From Paragonimus skrjabini miyazakii (taxonomy: Eukaryota > Platyhelminthes > Trematoda > Plagiorchiida > Troglotrematidae), in the NCBI GenBank assembly GCA_014338405.1, contig JTDE01000126.1:181026-245025 (forward strand): a stretch of DNA of 64,000 nucleotides. The letters are read 5' to 3'. Positions 1 to 13,809 of this stretch are shown in pieces. The first letter of the stretch is position 1. Each line of letters begins with the position of its first letter. The notes beneath the pieces are model-generated. The model saw only the letters and a program-made list of their open reading frames with translations. It ran no database searches and was not told the DNA's origin. The translations under genes were made by a program, and so were the position numbers.

Positions 1-3000
1 ACAACATTTGGTAAATGGTATGCTGGGTTATACTGGAAACTTAAAAATAGCCTAAAGGTAAAACGGAAGTTCATAAGCTGCTTACAATATGATGGAACAC
101 ATTATAACTACTGTACTAATTTAATTCATATGGAGAAATACACATGTAATGAAATGATTTATAATTAGTCAGAAAAGGTGCATTCAAACTACCGAGTAAA
201 ACGCAACCATCCGGCAACAGGGTTTGTTTCTTCGGCACAGCAAGTGCGATCGAACATATTTGTCAGTTATAACTTTAAGAAAAGATGGGGCATAAGAAGC
301 ATGATTTAAAAGTTTGATAACGTAAATTTGCAGGTTACTGAGCAAATTCAAGCATCCAAATCTAACGCCAGTCAATGGCCATTTTTAAGTGGGATAAAAA
401 TATGTGAATAGGAGTGATAAAACAAATCACGTTTGTCCTTGAGAGAGTCTGTCGGTCAATGTGGTATTGATGATTAACGATTCTGGCTACAAATACTAAA
501 CTGTCGTTCTGTCATCCAGCAACAACTTTTTAATGCAATGCTATCTATTCTTTGAATAAAACGGTGAAATACTGGAATAGACAATAGTTGATTTTTGTGA
601 TCAAAAGTTGTCTAACATTTCAGCGGATGATTAGGAGATTGTTATTCTTTGTTGTCACACCTTTTTTGATTAGCCGTTCGGAATAACAGTTTGTTAGCTT
701 TTGTTCGTCTTGCTCGATGTGATGTGCTTTTTGATTATTTCGATTTTATAACACCTTCCTATTCCAGGAAATCAAAGTCCAAGTTACAAAAATACAGGCA
801 ATTTCATTGAACCAATAAACAACATTCATACTCATGATTGGTGCGTTAAGTCTACTGAAATGTGTGAGAATTTCGTAGATTGGTTCACAACAATAAGTGT
901 GTTGGGTTGTTTGGTCAACGTGATTACATCAGTCGGAATTGAATTATGTTCCTGTGCTTAGTTGCGAATGCCGAAGTGTAGACATTCTTCGCAGGACTCT
1001 ATTTCGAAGTAAAATCTAAATAGCATTTCTGTCAAACTTTCCATTATCTACAGACAAAATATGTAGCAGCATGACTAGTTTAAAATGCTTGCAAGTAGTT
1101 CGTTTAGATCTGAAAAACCATCAGCATAGTGATGCAAGTATGGTTTCAAGAGGTGATGCAAAGAGTTTATTACTTCATACACAGTTATTGAGATATGCAG
1201 TTCACCCTAACGGACAATAGCAGAATGGTTATCTAACTAAGTAGAGCCTTATGGCCTCTGAGGTAGTTTTAGATTGGTTAACTGCATTTGGAATGTTGAA
1301 AGCCGTTGCATGTACTTATTGGACATGTGTTTAGTTTAGCGAATACTCAGGAAAGAGGTGCTATTTAGGTAATCTGAACAACAGGAAACAAATTGGCACA
1401 AACGTGCGGCCTGCAAATAGAATATTTGAGGTTCTTTTTCTGTTAACAACGTTTAGCGCATAGTACAAAATCGGTCCATCCCTGACGGACAGCAAGCGTC
1501 CGAGTTCATTCTCGATGGAGAGTTCATTGAAAAGGTAGATAAACAAATACTGGGCTGAAGCACTAAGAAATTCGTTCTCCACCGCCGATGTGTGAGGCAT
1601 AGTCCTTGGTGGTACTCAGCTGTTATGGAGTATACACATGCCTAGAATGTGTTCTACAATATGCATTTTTTTATTCAATTTACTTCCGAAGTGGAGAGTA
1701 ACGTTTGAATCCAGTTTATTTCTGGGTCCCTAAGACAAAATGTAGGCAAAGCTAATCAAGGAATCAGTAAATCGAATTCTCTAGTTGCTTCTTCAGGGAG
1801 ACCTGTTGAATAAATATTAAGTTATTCATGAATATCCTACTAACAAATGCTCGTCAAAAAGTGATTTTCTGAGAAGATAATAGTTGATCACCTTCAAGGT
1901 CCGTGGTTGTTAACGTGTTTAACATTGGCCTAACGGAATACTCGAACAATCCTCATTCAGGCTTTGTTAAGTTAACTTTCTCTATATGAGCAAAGACAAA
2001 CAAACAAGAGAATAGACATCATTTGTCAAGTCACGAGCAACATACTCTAAATGTTTATTAACTTGATATCTGGGTTCAGCTTCAACTTCATGATAAAAGT
2101 TGAACGATCTGATAATTAACAATTATGTTCATTATTTTTCATACTGATGTTATTTTTTAACTCATGGACTTGGCTCTGTTTCCTTTCTTTATTATTGATA
2201 GATTTTATTGGCTTTTTTTAAATGACAAGTTCAAAAAACAGGCAGTATGAAAAATGGTTTAGTTTTAAAAAAACGTAGAATATACATAATTTATAAAGTT
2301 TGAGCAGCCAAGCAACCGAATATGACTCAATAGGGTATACTACTTCGACCCAGACAATTTTTAATGGAGAAACCAAAGCGAGCAATTGACAATTGACTCG
2401 AACATCACAATGGCAGTCGTATGGTATCCTGGTTAATATAATGTAGTCTACTGGTCGCCGCATACTCAAAACAGTTCTCATCGGCCTTGTGACGAAAAAT
2501 TCAAATGCACTGTGGTGCTAACAATATATGCTGGCTGGTCTATTTACGGCTCAACGTAAGGCCCTGTATGTGTATGTTGTGATATTTTACTGGATTACGT
2601 GACGCTTGCTGATAGTTTATAAAGTCAATGAGACTATTCTCCTTTCTTTAGTTACCAAATGAACATTTTTTAATGAATACCCAAATAAAGCGCAAACTTT
2701 AAAAGTGACTTAGTAGTAAACGTAGTTAACCCGGCGAAACGTTCACATTTACTTTGTAGACTCGCTCGTTAACGGAATATTCGTTTGCTCACAGTTAGTG
2801 CGTTGTGCAAAATTATTTAAAAACAGCGCATGAAACGAACTTATACACTTTAGCGAATACGTTATTTACTAAACTAATGAAACAAGTGGTTTGGTAGAAG
2901 TAGAAGTTTCCAAATGTTTGAGCTTAGTCATTCATATCATTATTCGTTAACGAACAAAGAATACACATGCAAGGGAATAATCTACAAAGAAAACTATTCT

Positions 3001-6000
3001 GAAGAGCTTTCACATCGTCTTATGTTAGGGACTCACCCATTGAAGTTGATGTTGCTCATTTGTATGTTTTATAATGATCGACTGAGTACTATCCTCCTCA
3101 AGCATAAGATCCTCCATGAATACGTTGGATCTCAGTACTGTTTTCTTTTGAAAAATACCTACAGTATCAAATGGAGGAATGAATAAAGTGGACTAAGCAG
3201 CACTTAACGTGGATTTCATTTCTCGGTTAAACAAAAAATTCTTTTCATCAGTAGAATCAAACACGGATGAATGATTGCAATAGGCAAATCGAGTGAAACG
3301 CGCGATGAGACGGAGAAAAGAAGTGACAAAACGTTTAAAAGCTGAACGCTTTACTAATTATATTCATTCGTTTCATCTATTAATCAATTAACTAATGAAC
3401 TGTATCTTTCCGTCCTTAGTCAATTTTGCGAAAAGATTGTGAACGTTTTGATGACTATTTAATTTTTTAGCGCTCGTAGCACTAGAGTTGAGGCATTTGT
3501 TGCAATCTCATAGGCAGGATGACGAAGCATGATTAGGTCAGTGGAATTCAATGCTTGATTCCAGCTATCTCTTTATGTTCAAATGTAACACCGTAACATA
3601 AAAACAAATAACCCCATAAGAATTGCTGTGCCGTTTCGCAAATTGTTTACACCACATATTAGACTGCTGTACCAAAGCCAAATTAAAGGCTGAATCGTTG
3701 TTTGTAAATAACCTAGATTTTTATATAATCTGGTGATCGAGGTTATTATGGTAGTAAGAATCACAGCTACTGAAAAAGTCAACCAAATTATCTGCGGCAA
3801 TCAATCACTTTCTGAGGAAATTACAGTTATCTCAACAGCTGAGAATTCACAAGTGACCTGCGTAAATAACAACCGCTGGAATGAAGTCACTAATGAAATA
3901 TAATATACTCTATTTCCATAAATATTTACGTGGAATAAAACTGAGTACACACTAGAATTTGGCAATCAGAACGCTACCGTATTAAGATAATTGTCCCATG
4001 AATGCCAGACACATTCAAAAAGTTTCCGACTCGCAATTGAATGGTTGGATTGAACGTGTCTTGGTTAACAATAAAGTTTAACGCATGGAACAACATAGAT
4101 AAAACTATGTGACGGTCACCATTGATATTTCTGTGACTATGTGGTCAGCTATAAGGAAAATATATTGGTTTTCAGTTGAGAGGTGGGTAACCACGTGATG
4201 GGTTAGCCTAATAACATTTTACTAATACGTAGCAAGTTGCTGTGGTGCTTATTCCACGGAACCACAGAAAGGACAGACCGTAACCACTTCGGCACTTCGG
4301 TAAACGACTTCTGAACAAAAGCATTTTAGTCCCATAATCAAATTCTGTTTGTCTCACCAGTTACTGAACTAGGAAGTTTTACGTGCCTGATGTGAATACG
4401 TTTAACAAGGTGGATGAGTTTGAAGATCAACCATGTTATCTACTTTAGACCGGAGCTAACTGGATGAGATCCATTTTGAACTTCATTGGTTTTTTCGAGA
4501 AATATTGTCACCAAATTGCACTGAGTCAGTCGCACGCTCACCAAAATCAAAACACTAAACGTACACATGCTTGTAGATGCTGCAACCTGCTTAAATATGA
4601 CAAAAGAAAGTTTGGCCATCTACTAATATTTGGTTTGTGGAGTATGGTACTAAAGCGGTGACCACCACCATAACCATCCACGAGCCAAGGAAAGTTGGTG
4701 AAATCTGCACATGAATAACATACAACTGATATATAGGTACACAAAATTTTCAGGGAATTCAGCAGTTCTTGGCTGTTTACAATGTAGCAAAGGAGATCCC
4801 GCAAAAAAATTGTTTCATAGCCCGGATATTATCATAAACCGTATCGTTAGGTCGGCATCACTCCGGAAACACCTAGCATAAGTCTACAACTTTTGGTGCA
4901 AGTTTTGGTAAACGTTTGCATAATGTGTTGTTCCGTTGGATATTTATTCCTTAGACACTGTATTAAACAATCCAAAACAGACACGTGGTTTATGAACAAG
5001 TTCAGACAAGTAGACAGCCCAGCAAACATAGCTTTCGAAACACGTATGCTAACAATACCTTTACCACATTAACCATGAAAGAGGTTTGATAAAGTGTCGC
5101 ATAATGTCCTTAAATGAAGTGAAACAAAACAAAAGTATCTAACACAATATTGGCGGTATAGGGTTAAGTTAGCCTTGCATGACAAACGCTTAACTTGATT
5201 GAGGTGACGATGATAGCACAGTTTAAAACTGATGAGAGAAAAAAAGACAAGGGCTTTAACTGAAGACTCCTGAATTTTTAAAACTCTAAGGTCAAACTCA
5301 CGGGTTTATGGATCTTTATGAATTTAGAGGCTGTATATTTAACGCGGAATAAACAGGGATTCTTGATTCCCCAAAGGCTTGAACCTAGAAGATACCACTT
5401 TCTTTTCGTTTTGGAGTAAATGGTGTATGACTGAGGGTTTTGGGAATTAACTAATACCTATACCGTTATTCCTTAGAAAGAACTGTCAACAACATCCCCG
5501 TTATTCTGTCAATGTGATTTACGTCTTCAAGCTTAGCATATATATTTTAAGTGGGTTAACATATTTTGGAACGTAGACAACCGTTCTGGGCATCTTTGTG
5601 TAAAGCATTTGTTTTCCGACTATAAAAAGTGTAAACTACTGAAAGAGAGAAATGCGTCGTATATTAGTCACCGTTCCAAGCAACGATTATGAAGTCATTG
5701 AAAACTGTGCAACTGTTACAAAACTTCTAGTAACTGTGTTGATAACATGATAAAAAGAAAGACACTGGTATCAATAACAAAGGAAAATGTGACAAAAGTA
5801 ATTTTTGCCCTTTCACTTAGTGATTAAAACTCCAGAATGCATTCGGTCAAAACGTTCCACAGCAACGTATGTTCCGGTTAATTTGTAACCCGCATTTTAT
5901 AATGGCAGGAGAAGAAAAACCGTGAACGTGTAATTGATCTATAGAGTTTCTACTTGCTGTCAATTTAAATAATTTGTCTCAAATGCATTACTGATTACAG

Positions 6001-7356
6001 GTCCTGAGATATCCTTGAGAACTTTCGTCCACCATGCATAGGCGAGTGTGTCGTTAATTAATAGGCAAGTACTGGGCATTACAATTAAACTAAGAGTAAC
6101 TAATAGTGAAACCTTGTTTATGTGTGAAAGGATATCTAAGACTATTCCAGCATAACTGCAAATGATTGAAGATCAAACAAAAACGCATGGTTAATACGTA
6201 ACTTAACCTCACTTGAGAGAGTGGGGTGTGTACAGAATTTGCAGGTGGCCTTTGTAGAAAACTACGACAGTGTTCTAAATTGCTCGCAGAGTAAAATAAC
6301 CATTCTGAAATGTGGAAACGGTGAGGGCAAACGTCTTTCTAAACAATTTCATTTCCTCGGACCTGCCTTCATTGTCTCAAACGGTGTGGTAGTATAGAAA
6401 CTATTTTCAAACCTAAGTGTTTATGCCAGATTCACTGTACACGCAATTCATTGGTGAAGATAGTTTCATATATATTGAGCATAGGACATGAACATTTTTT
6501 ACGGAACCTACTACGCGCAACGCTTTAAGTTTCCACAAAAATAAAGAAAATTCCCTGTTCATTCAATCCATTTTGTGTGCTCATTCACATATTACCGCGG
6601 TAGCCCTGAGACTACAATTTCACGAAAAAATTAAACGTTTATCACGGCCCAGTCCAAAGTTTAATGAGATTCCATTATTTGTCGTGTACTGCGCGGGACG
6701 GGCCATATATGATAGTTACCGTATCAAATGTGTGCCAAATGTTCGATGAAATGAGTTTTACAAGTAAAGGTACCGTTCAGGCCCCACAGAAAATCCAATG
6801 TTTGGCGTTTACTGTCATCGTCAATAGTTTGTACAAATGCTTCGCGCGCATTCATTCACCAATAACCCACAAGTGATTTCCATACAGAAGCAAGGAAGAT
6901 AAAAAATCAGTTCGTACAGGCCACGTCATGTGACGAAATACAGCCGTCTGTAGTTGACCTTGAACAGTTGACGCCGTTATGTGTACAATCGTTCACATCC
7001 CCCAAATTCCAGTTGTTGTTTAGTACCTAAACTCTCGCTCGGAAAATTCGGTTTCTACAAGGCAAATGTAATACTATGACAAAATCGCAAATGCAGCCGT
7101 GCAATTTAGAAAAAGTTGATAGTGTTCATTTATGCAGGCAATGGAATATGTGAACGATATCTATTCAGAAGCGAGCTAGTCCGTGGTGTTTACACAGAGA
7201 GCAAGACTACTTAGATAAGTATGAAGCTGAAGATGAAGTTTTGTCCAAAACACCTGTTGGCGTTTCTTGTGATTGTTGCATTGCGGGTCATGGATTTCAT
7301 TAAGTAAATGAAAAACTTCCTAGGCTTTTCTAAAGTATAAGTGTTACTCACATCAA
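1..7356. other. Low-complexity AT-rich DNA without a confident gene
   Basis: No recognisable protein domain, RNA gene or repeat family was found in this stretch. Short open segments exist, for example at 3579-3785 on the minus strand, which is hydrophobic and preceded by a pyrimidine-rich TTTTTCAG acceptor-like site. Another at 1361-1600 is listed separately. Neither has homology I can name. The stretch could be intergenic or intronic. Confidence 0.5.
1361..1600 (-). CDS. Possible exon, unknown protein
   Basis: This is an open minus-strand segment of about 79 codons that begins MPHTSAVENEFLSASAQYLF. Its third positions are richer in C and G than the surroundings, which is mildly exon-like. 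Within it an acceptor-like CTATTTGCAG precedes a second open piece. No donor with good consensus was found at the expected place, and no family is recognised. A frame of this length is expected by chance in AT-rich DNA, so the call is weak. Confidence 0.13.
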   Translation of the reverse strand: MPHTSAVENEFLSASAQYLFIYLFNELSIENELGRLLSVRDGPILYYALNVVNRKRTSNILFAGRTFVPICFLLFRLPK

Positions 7357-7394
7357 ATGGTCTCCTCTACATTTTCCTTGGTGACATTTCACAG

Positions 7395-7953
7395 TTATCT
7401 AGAAAACTTCGTTAACCACCCCAATCTCAAGAATATTTACTATACATGCCTTGATGACTCCCCAAATCTGGATGATATGTACTCCGTTTTATTCACAGAC
7501 CTGAAAGCCCAGGGTACCATCATGTATGCGCCAGCCGGTCTGTTCCCGACCACATTCCTTCATCTGTGTTGTTTTCTGTTTACTCGTTCGCAAGTGTTTT
7601 GTTCATGTACATGTACTGTCCAGGAACTGACTCACTGGCTTCGAATTTTAATGTTAACCTTGACCGATAGTCTCTTGTTGGTGGCAGTGTTGGACATACG
7701 GAACTCATCTGACACCTGCTTGTTACTATATGTCTTGTAAACGTGAATAATGGTTTGCCATAATAATGACATCATTATTTACTATGGTAATGGTACCGTA
7801 ATAACAGATCGAAATTTCTTCGACAATTTCAACCCGATTAATCCGCGCGTCACACATCACCAACCGACATTGCGATATTCACTGCCTGTGAGTGTTTCGT
7901 TGCTTACACTGTGGTTGGGAATTATCCTGATAATTTGCACTATATGGATATGA
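7395..7953 (+). CDS. Possible exon(s) of a membrane protein
   Basis: A plausible acceptor (pyrimidine-rich tract ending CATTTCACAG) precedes an open frame at 7395-7737. It includes the stretch NIYYTCLDDSPNLDDMYSVL. The same frame reopens at 7750-7953 after two closely spaced stops at 7738 and 7744. The second part has an N-glycosylation sequon (NGT) followed near its end by a hydrophobic helix (LPVSVSLLTLWLGIILIICT) and a TGA. Such an extracellular loop plus C-terminal membrane helix occurs in ion-channel beta-like subunits, but I cannot assign a family. The two stops mean either an unrecognised intron, two unrelated frames, or a decayed gene. A GTAAAC at 7737 is a possible donor, but joining it to the AG at 7807 does not keep frame. 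Confidence 0.22.
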
Positions 7954-8000
7954 GAAACGACAAATTATCGAATGAGACCCTTTATCTACGTTTGATGACC

Positions 8001-8035
8001 AAACTAATCATGCCAAACTAGTCATGCCAACTAGG
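8001..8035. repeat. 14-bp tandem repeat, about 2.5 units
   Basis: A unit of the form AAACTARTCATGCC occurs twice head-to-tail (8001-8014 and 8015-8028), with one mismatch. A partial third copy follows (AACTAGG). It is too short to suggest a function. Confidence 0.7.
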
Positions 8036-8532
8036 AATACATTAATCAGAAAACGTAAGAAACCTTGTCTTCATAATATTAAACCGTGCAATCATTGCTC
8101 CAACTTGCGAATTTGGTTGATTATAGGTTAAGAGGGATCAGGTGACTACATGAATGTCTGATAGCAGAGACCAAGTTAACACAAAGAAATGTTAATGTAC
8201 TCAAAACATGCCACCCCCGGAATCCCATCAGTTTGCATCGAACTTTTGACACTCCGTAGATAATGTGAAAATCACTCCTGTTACTGACATATTGATTAGG
8301 TTCGGTTGTGAGCAACAACCGCACTTAAAACCGCTTTAACCACACTGTAACATAATCATAGAAAACTATGCTAAATTTCTACATAAGATGAGCTGTTTAC
8401 AGAACGACCTATATGTGATACTCATTACGAGATAGTGGCTGAGTAAACTAATCGAATACCTTTAATTAACAAATTAAGTGAATGCTGAGTTTTCTTTATT
8501 CTCTGGACTTATTTGTGTTTGATTTATAACAA

Positions 8533-8868
8533 TTCAGCTGAGACCCAGTTGTTAAAAATCTGGATTCCGGCCGGATTCCAATCAGCGGCAGAAACAATAT
8601 GTGGAAACGTTGCAAGCGCTCTATCGGCAGAGCTACAAAACCAAGCCCAGAACTCCGAAGTCTCACGTTTGGACTCGGTTACCCACCCGTCCCATTGTGT
8701 CATATGGAATCCACCAAATGACCCAACGGATGAATTGCCATGGCAGAATTTCTCGCGTGGTTTCGTAGATCAGGTGATAGAGCGCTTGCCGCGTTTGGGC
8801 ATAGTGTTTTTGTCGTTGGTTAAAATCCAGCGAAAGCACTGGCCTTTCATAAGTAGATCTCAACTGAA
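8533..8868. mobile_element. Family A element with two divergent tRNA-like heads (copy A1)
   Basis: The left end reads on the minus strand as a tRNA-like head. Its A-box-like GTAGCTCTGCCGATAGAGCG lies at about 8615-8634 and its B-box-like GCTGATTGGAATCC at about 8572-8586. The right end reads on the plus strand as a second copy of the same head (CGTAGATCAGGTGATAGAGC at about 8764-8783). The two heads face outward around a core of about 110 bp. The outer ends match as imperfect inverted repeats: TTCAGCTGAG at 8533-8542 against CTCAACTGAA at 8859-8868. The core and heads recur at 15.1, 33.8, 38.2 and 40.6 kb. Open frames of up to 127 codons crossing this element are by-products of the repeat. 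Confidence 0.85.
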
Positions 8869-10817
8869 CCATCAGATTTGCCAAACTACCCATTAGTATT
8901 AGAAAATTGTTTTTTGAAGAGACTTTACTCCCATTAAAGTGTTAGCAAGTTTCAGAAGGATCTGTGCATAGTGCACCACCACCGTTTTTATTACGCATAG
9001 CATAATACACAAAACACCCCTACATATATGAAGGTTTATCATTTAACCGAATGGTAAAATACACTGTCATTTTGAAATTTTGACAACCACGCAATTGTTG
9101 AGTACGGATTCTATACTAGGATCTGTAAAATATTTGCAAAGCCAAACTTCAACTATGTGCTGTGTTGCCATACTAGTAATATGAATTCGGAAACTTATGG
9201 ATTAATAAGACTGAAAAAGCTTTGAGTTCATTAAGCAATGAAATCCATATAATGTTTGTACTGAAACAGTTAACGTCAGCCGTGAGGACCAGAAAGATAA
9301 TAAAATTTCCTCACGAACGTATTTGAATTAAGTAATGGTGAACTGTGAATTAAAACAGCATTTATGAACTTGATCACGGGAGAAATTTCAACCGCCATCT
9401 GTATTTAATCTTAAAATTAGAATTGCACAAGAGAAGCTGTGGAATATCAATTAAAAATTCTAAAACGTAAACCAGATTATTCGGATTCGACGCTTCAAAT
9501 AACATTTTGAAGTTTCACATAAGCTGGTCTAATTATGAATTAAGGGATATAGTTTTAAAAAACATGGCAAAAGACATTCGAACGGATTGATGCAATAATA
9601 TTGTGGATAATATATGTGGATATATTGTGGGTACCTCTTCGGAAAGTGGTGGGAGTTCCAATCACGGCAGCGGTAAGCATATGAACTAGTGACAAGCGCC
9701 TACAAGATTAACACTTAAGCCTGGTGTTTCTTTTCAGGTAAGACTGACTAGGAATTATGTTTAAACGTGAGGAAGGCGGTTAGATGTGACTGGCGTTCAA
9801 TCCGAAATGACAGAGTATTTTAGTTTGACGATTACCAGTCAAATAATTTAGTCAGATTTAGAAACTAGAGACATCTCAGAAAAATATTTGTGCGCCCACT
9901 TTATTATCGGACATCAATCATGTGTATCACCTTCCAGACCAAATTTACAAAATTGTTTTAATTATACGTGGTTGCGGATGGCATCTTATTTGAGAAGGTT
10001 TTAAACTTATGATGACAGAACAAACTGCATTAGGACACAAAGCGTTCGAACATGATGAAAATAAGTGTCGGTTCCTTAATTCAAGTCAAATGTGTTCGAG
10101 GAGGTTGTAAATATGTGCAAGCGTAAAAGGCATAAACATCTTAAATCAAATCCACAATGATTGCTTAGTTACCTTTTTGTCTATTCCTATCCGGTGTTAT
10201 TTTGTCAGGCAATGTCGTGAAAGACACATAAATCAGAGTAGCAATAAGTTGGCAAGAGAATCCTCAGTGGTCATCGAACGTTATTTGAACGAGTTAGCAG
10301 GAAATGTGGAAGAAATTAAATATCCTGTCTGTGTCTGAAAATAGACGTTTATTGTCTGACTCGTGCACGATGATCCCTGTAATTCACTTTGGCAGTTTTT
10401 CTGAACAACACTTTATGAAAATATTGTTTATTCCGAAATAATAAATGTACCCTCTAGAAGAAACCAACACTTGGCACAAAGTAATTCACAGTAGCATGTG
10501 ATAAGGGTAACCAATTTAGAAAGTAACTCCCTGCGCACGATGAACAAGATGACTTCTGGCACAATGTTCAATTTTCTTACAATATAAAAGTTTGTCTTCA
10601 ATTCATGTTTCAAAGGAAGCAGTTGTACTAGTGACAATAGTTAGAAGATAGCACGGTAAAAAGTTAGCCGTTCTCAATGTGACCTAAGTCGTGGTTTGGC
10701 ATTTATCTGGTAATTTTGATTAAAGGGAATGCCATGCGCACTCCACTTGCCAATAAGAGTATATTCACAGTGACAAGATGCCCCAATAAATAGACCCTGC
10801 GCTACAAAAACTTCACT

Positions 10818-10989
10818 TCAGTCAGGGTTTTGTTGGATCGACTGCCATCCATTTTCTGATCTCTGTGAAGTTAATGCTCCAGTAATAGTGTCCCATACAT
10901 CAGAGTATGCATCTACGTTATTGTGTGTCCTAGTACTGAAATGCGGAAATCTTAGCTCGGCCGCCTTCAAATCATTAATCGGAAGCCTA
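10818..10989 (-). CDS. Possible terminal exon, unknown protein
   Basis: An acceptor-like CCTTTGCAG on the minus strand is followed by about 57 open codons ending in TGA at 10818-10820. The peptide is hydrophilic and mixed (for example RFPHFSTRTHNNVDAYSDVW), with balanced codon use. No domain is recognised, and no AATAAA was noted close downstream. It could be the 3' coding end of a minus-strand gene or a chance frame. Confidence 0.2.
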
Positions 10990-11788
10990 CTGCAAAGGTC
11001 CATTCAGATTCTGATACGAACACAAATAGTAGCTTATGCTGGCTGACTCCTATGCTAAACTGTCCAACATAAACATCCACATTAAAAAACACAACAGTCA
11101 GTATATAACTGATTACCAACGAGTAGCAGCAGAGTTCGTAAAATCATCTTTGGGACTGTAGCCTTTTCCTTCAGATATACCTTTCAAGCAACTTCGCTGA
11201 AATGAAAAACAGTTCCGGCTTCTTCCAATTCACAGTTTTTTTGGCAATATATAGCCAAGGCAGTTCATTACATGACGATTATCCTATACAGATTAACAAA
11301 GTTGCATCATGAAAGAACAGTCTGAACTCAAATATAAATCATGGCAACTCTATATATAACGATGGCGAGCTTGAAAACATGTGAAAAGATAAGGGATGAT
11401 AGAGGTGTATGACTGAAAACAGACTCCAGCATATGTGAGTGACGTTTACTTAATATGATCTTATGGTTACTTTGTTATTTCTCCGAACTTCTTTTCAAAC
11501 ACCATATAAATGACCTTGATGTTCTGTTGTTGTTCCGGGGATTTGCTATGAATCACACGAATGAATAAATGGGTTAGAAGGAAATATAAATAGTGATATA
11601 AACTTAATGGTTGTACATTTTTGGCACTGAGAAGTTAAAATAACGGCGATTAATTAAAACGAAATTGAACGGCTAGGTCTGCCATTTTAGAACACTATCG
11701 CAAAATTATTGGGTAACTCCGATACGCAACACACTGTTAAATATAACGAAACAAAAACATATCGAACTCGGAGGGTTCATCTTTACAG

Positions 11789-12069
11789 ATACATTGGCCT
11801 GTCCTTATTCAAGGCATACATACAATTTGTCTACACCTGGGCAAATGGACTCGCTCGGGTTAAACTGGGGTTCCGTTGCGGTTCACTTTAACCGTCAGTT
11901 CGTCACCCCACATAAGATGAGCAGTTCATTGTCCGCACCTCCGAACGAAAGACGAATAACCAAAATGCGCCAGCGCAGTTATAGTACATGGCTCAACATG
12001 ACCTCACTAGATAAAGCGAGCCGACTTGCGAGACTTCAACTGGACAGTGAACAAGTCTTCCATCCGTAA
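11789..12069 (+). CDS. Possible terminal exon, unknown protein
   Basis: A pyrimidine-rich acceptor (GGTTCATCTTTACAG, ending at 11788) opens into a 93-codon frame that stops at TAA 12067-12069. The segment is more GC-rich than its flanks and contains balanced codons. Its end is basic and Ser/Arg-rich (NERRITKMRQRSYSTWLNMT), followed by a helical-looking KASRLARLQLDSEQVFHP tail. This would suit a cytoplasmic C-terminus. I do not recognise the family, and I see no canonical AATAAA in the next 200 bp. A second frame at 11709-11891 overlaps it and is probably a shadow. Confidence 0.28.
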
Positions 12070-13080
12070 AATGCACTCTGTGTGTAGTTGAATCTTCACA
12101 CTGCCGTCATCTTAAAACCAGTCGATACCCTCCTGCTAATGCGTCACAAATCAAGCTTGCATAACTATAATTTACTGAGGTTGATATACGTCTACCAAGA
12201 TTAATAACTGAACCAGACAGCTGTACTTAAGACAACCATTTTTGTTTCAAACAAACTTGTTGTTTAATCCTTACGGTATATTGTGCTTGGAAGAGATAAA
12301 CAAAAGTATCCAATTGCTTTATAACAATGGAATGTTGATTTAATTTGCTACAGACAGAACTATGGAAGGTAGTTCCGATAAATATGTTCTTTGTATGTCA
12401 CCACATTATCAATAGTTTGAAAGAAAGAAATACGTTTTTCACTGCACACAATGAAATTCGATCAGGTCGTTGGTTTTATGGCTAGCACATCATAAAAGAA
12501 ATTCAAAACCATGGATAGATAATTGTTTTCTGCACGGTTTCATCCACACGTTGTTTTAAGATAAAATTTAACTGGAATCCGAGACGGTTAAAGAAGTATG
12601 AAAAACAACTGGAGTCGTTGAATATTTATATCTGGGGGCCACTTTAAACTGTAGTTATCCCAAGTTGAGCATCATTTGCATATGATTGTTGATTTTATCC
12701 CAACATCTAGCTTTTAGCCACCAAGTTCCGAACAGAGTAAAAATCGAGTATTGTCCTCGTTCATATTTGTTAGTTTTACAAATAATTACAAAGCTGGACT
12801 CTTAACCTTGGTCACGTTTTCACTAGCTAGGTTTGTCTGTAACTGTACTGTCAGCATCTCCCAGCACTCAGTCAGTTTTGTCTGTAAGTTTGATTTGATT
12901 CTAGTCAAATCGGCAGTTTACTACTTTATGCAATGGTTGTTCATAAGCAGTGTGTTGTGTTCTTATCAAGTTCCAGTTCACTGACAGATAGGACACACCA
13001 GTGCCACCACGTAACATTTCATATGAGAAAGCTTAATGAATTTTCAAGAAATCACTCGAATGTTTACCAGCTGTTGACAT
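12070..13080. other. No gene seen
   Basis: AT-rich sequence with only short chance frames; nothing recognisable on either strand. Confidence 0.5.
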
Positions 13081-13457
13081 TCACGTTAGAAGACCTGTAT
13101 ACTGGCTACGCTTATTTGTATTGGTTACGTTTAGTGGATTGAAATCTGTTAGAAAACGTTTTAGTGTGCATCGATGCCATACCAATATGTTTACGCAGAA
13201 TGCGAACAATGGACAATGTATTGTTGGAATATTTGTAAAGCATCTATGGATCAACGTTATGGCAATCAATTGAATGCCACCAATTACAGTCATGGTGCCG
13301 TTAAACATAATGAACGTCTTATTTAGCGCTAACAAAAGTGGAACGTACAGTGTTGTTGCACACTTTACATATGGCATCATAATGAAGCAAACATTTCGTT
13401 GGCAATAATCAAACACCACATACCAAAGAAATGCCGGCAAACGATTGACCAAATATG
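13081..13457 (-). CDS. Possible exon of a multi-pass membrane protein
   Basis: On the minus strand a strong acceptor (GTATTTTTTTGTCAG) ends at 13458 and opens a 125-codon frame. The predicted peptide contains two hydrophobic stretches. One lies around ATTLYVPLLLALNKTFIMF, the other around TMTVIGGIQLIAITLI. They are separated by an NGT sequon and followed by Cys/His-containing loops (HCPLFAFCVNILVWHRC). A weak GTAACC donor lies near the end, before the stop at 13081. The architecture fits an exon of a transporter or receptor, but no family signature is clear. Confidence 0.25.
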
Positions 13458-13809
13458 CTGACAAAAAAATACATACACGTGTGACACGTTCGTTTTTACG
13501 AAGAATGTTTAATGATTATGTAGTTCACGATAGTAAATATCTAAGAGGTAATTTTCCTTCATTACTCTGACCATCACAAGTAACCTTTACCCAGAAACAA
13601 ATTTGCCGCACGTCACTTGTTCAAGGATTTCACAAAAATCTACTTGGACTGCTATAGTGGGCGCGAATATTTTCTACCATAACAGCAGGCGATAATATTT
13701 CAATTCATAACAAAGTGCAGATTTTTGTCAGACGATGTAACATACGACTACAACAAAGCGTACACATCGGTTTTTCTAGTGACGTTCTTGTTCCCATTAA
13801 GCTGACAGA

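Noticed and set aside
8513..8896. Overlapping 127- and 76-codon frames on both strands
   Set aside because: They lie inside family A copy A1. Similar peptides (for example around YGIYQMIQ) recur in copies A4 and A5, so they are by-products of the repeat.
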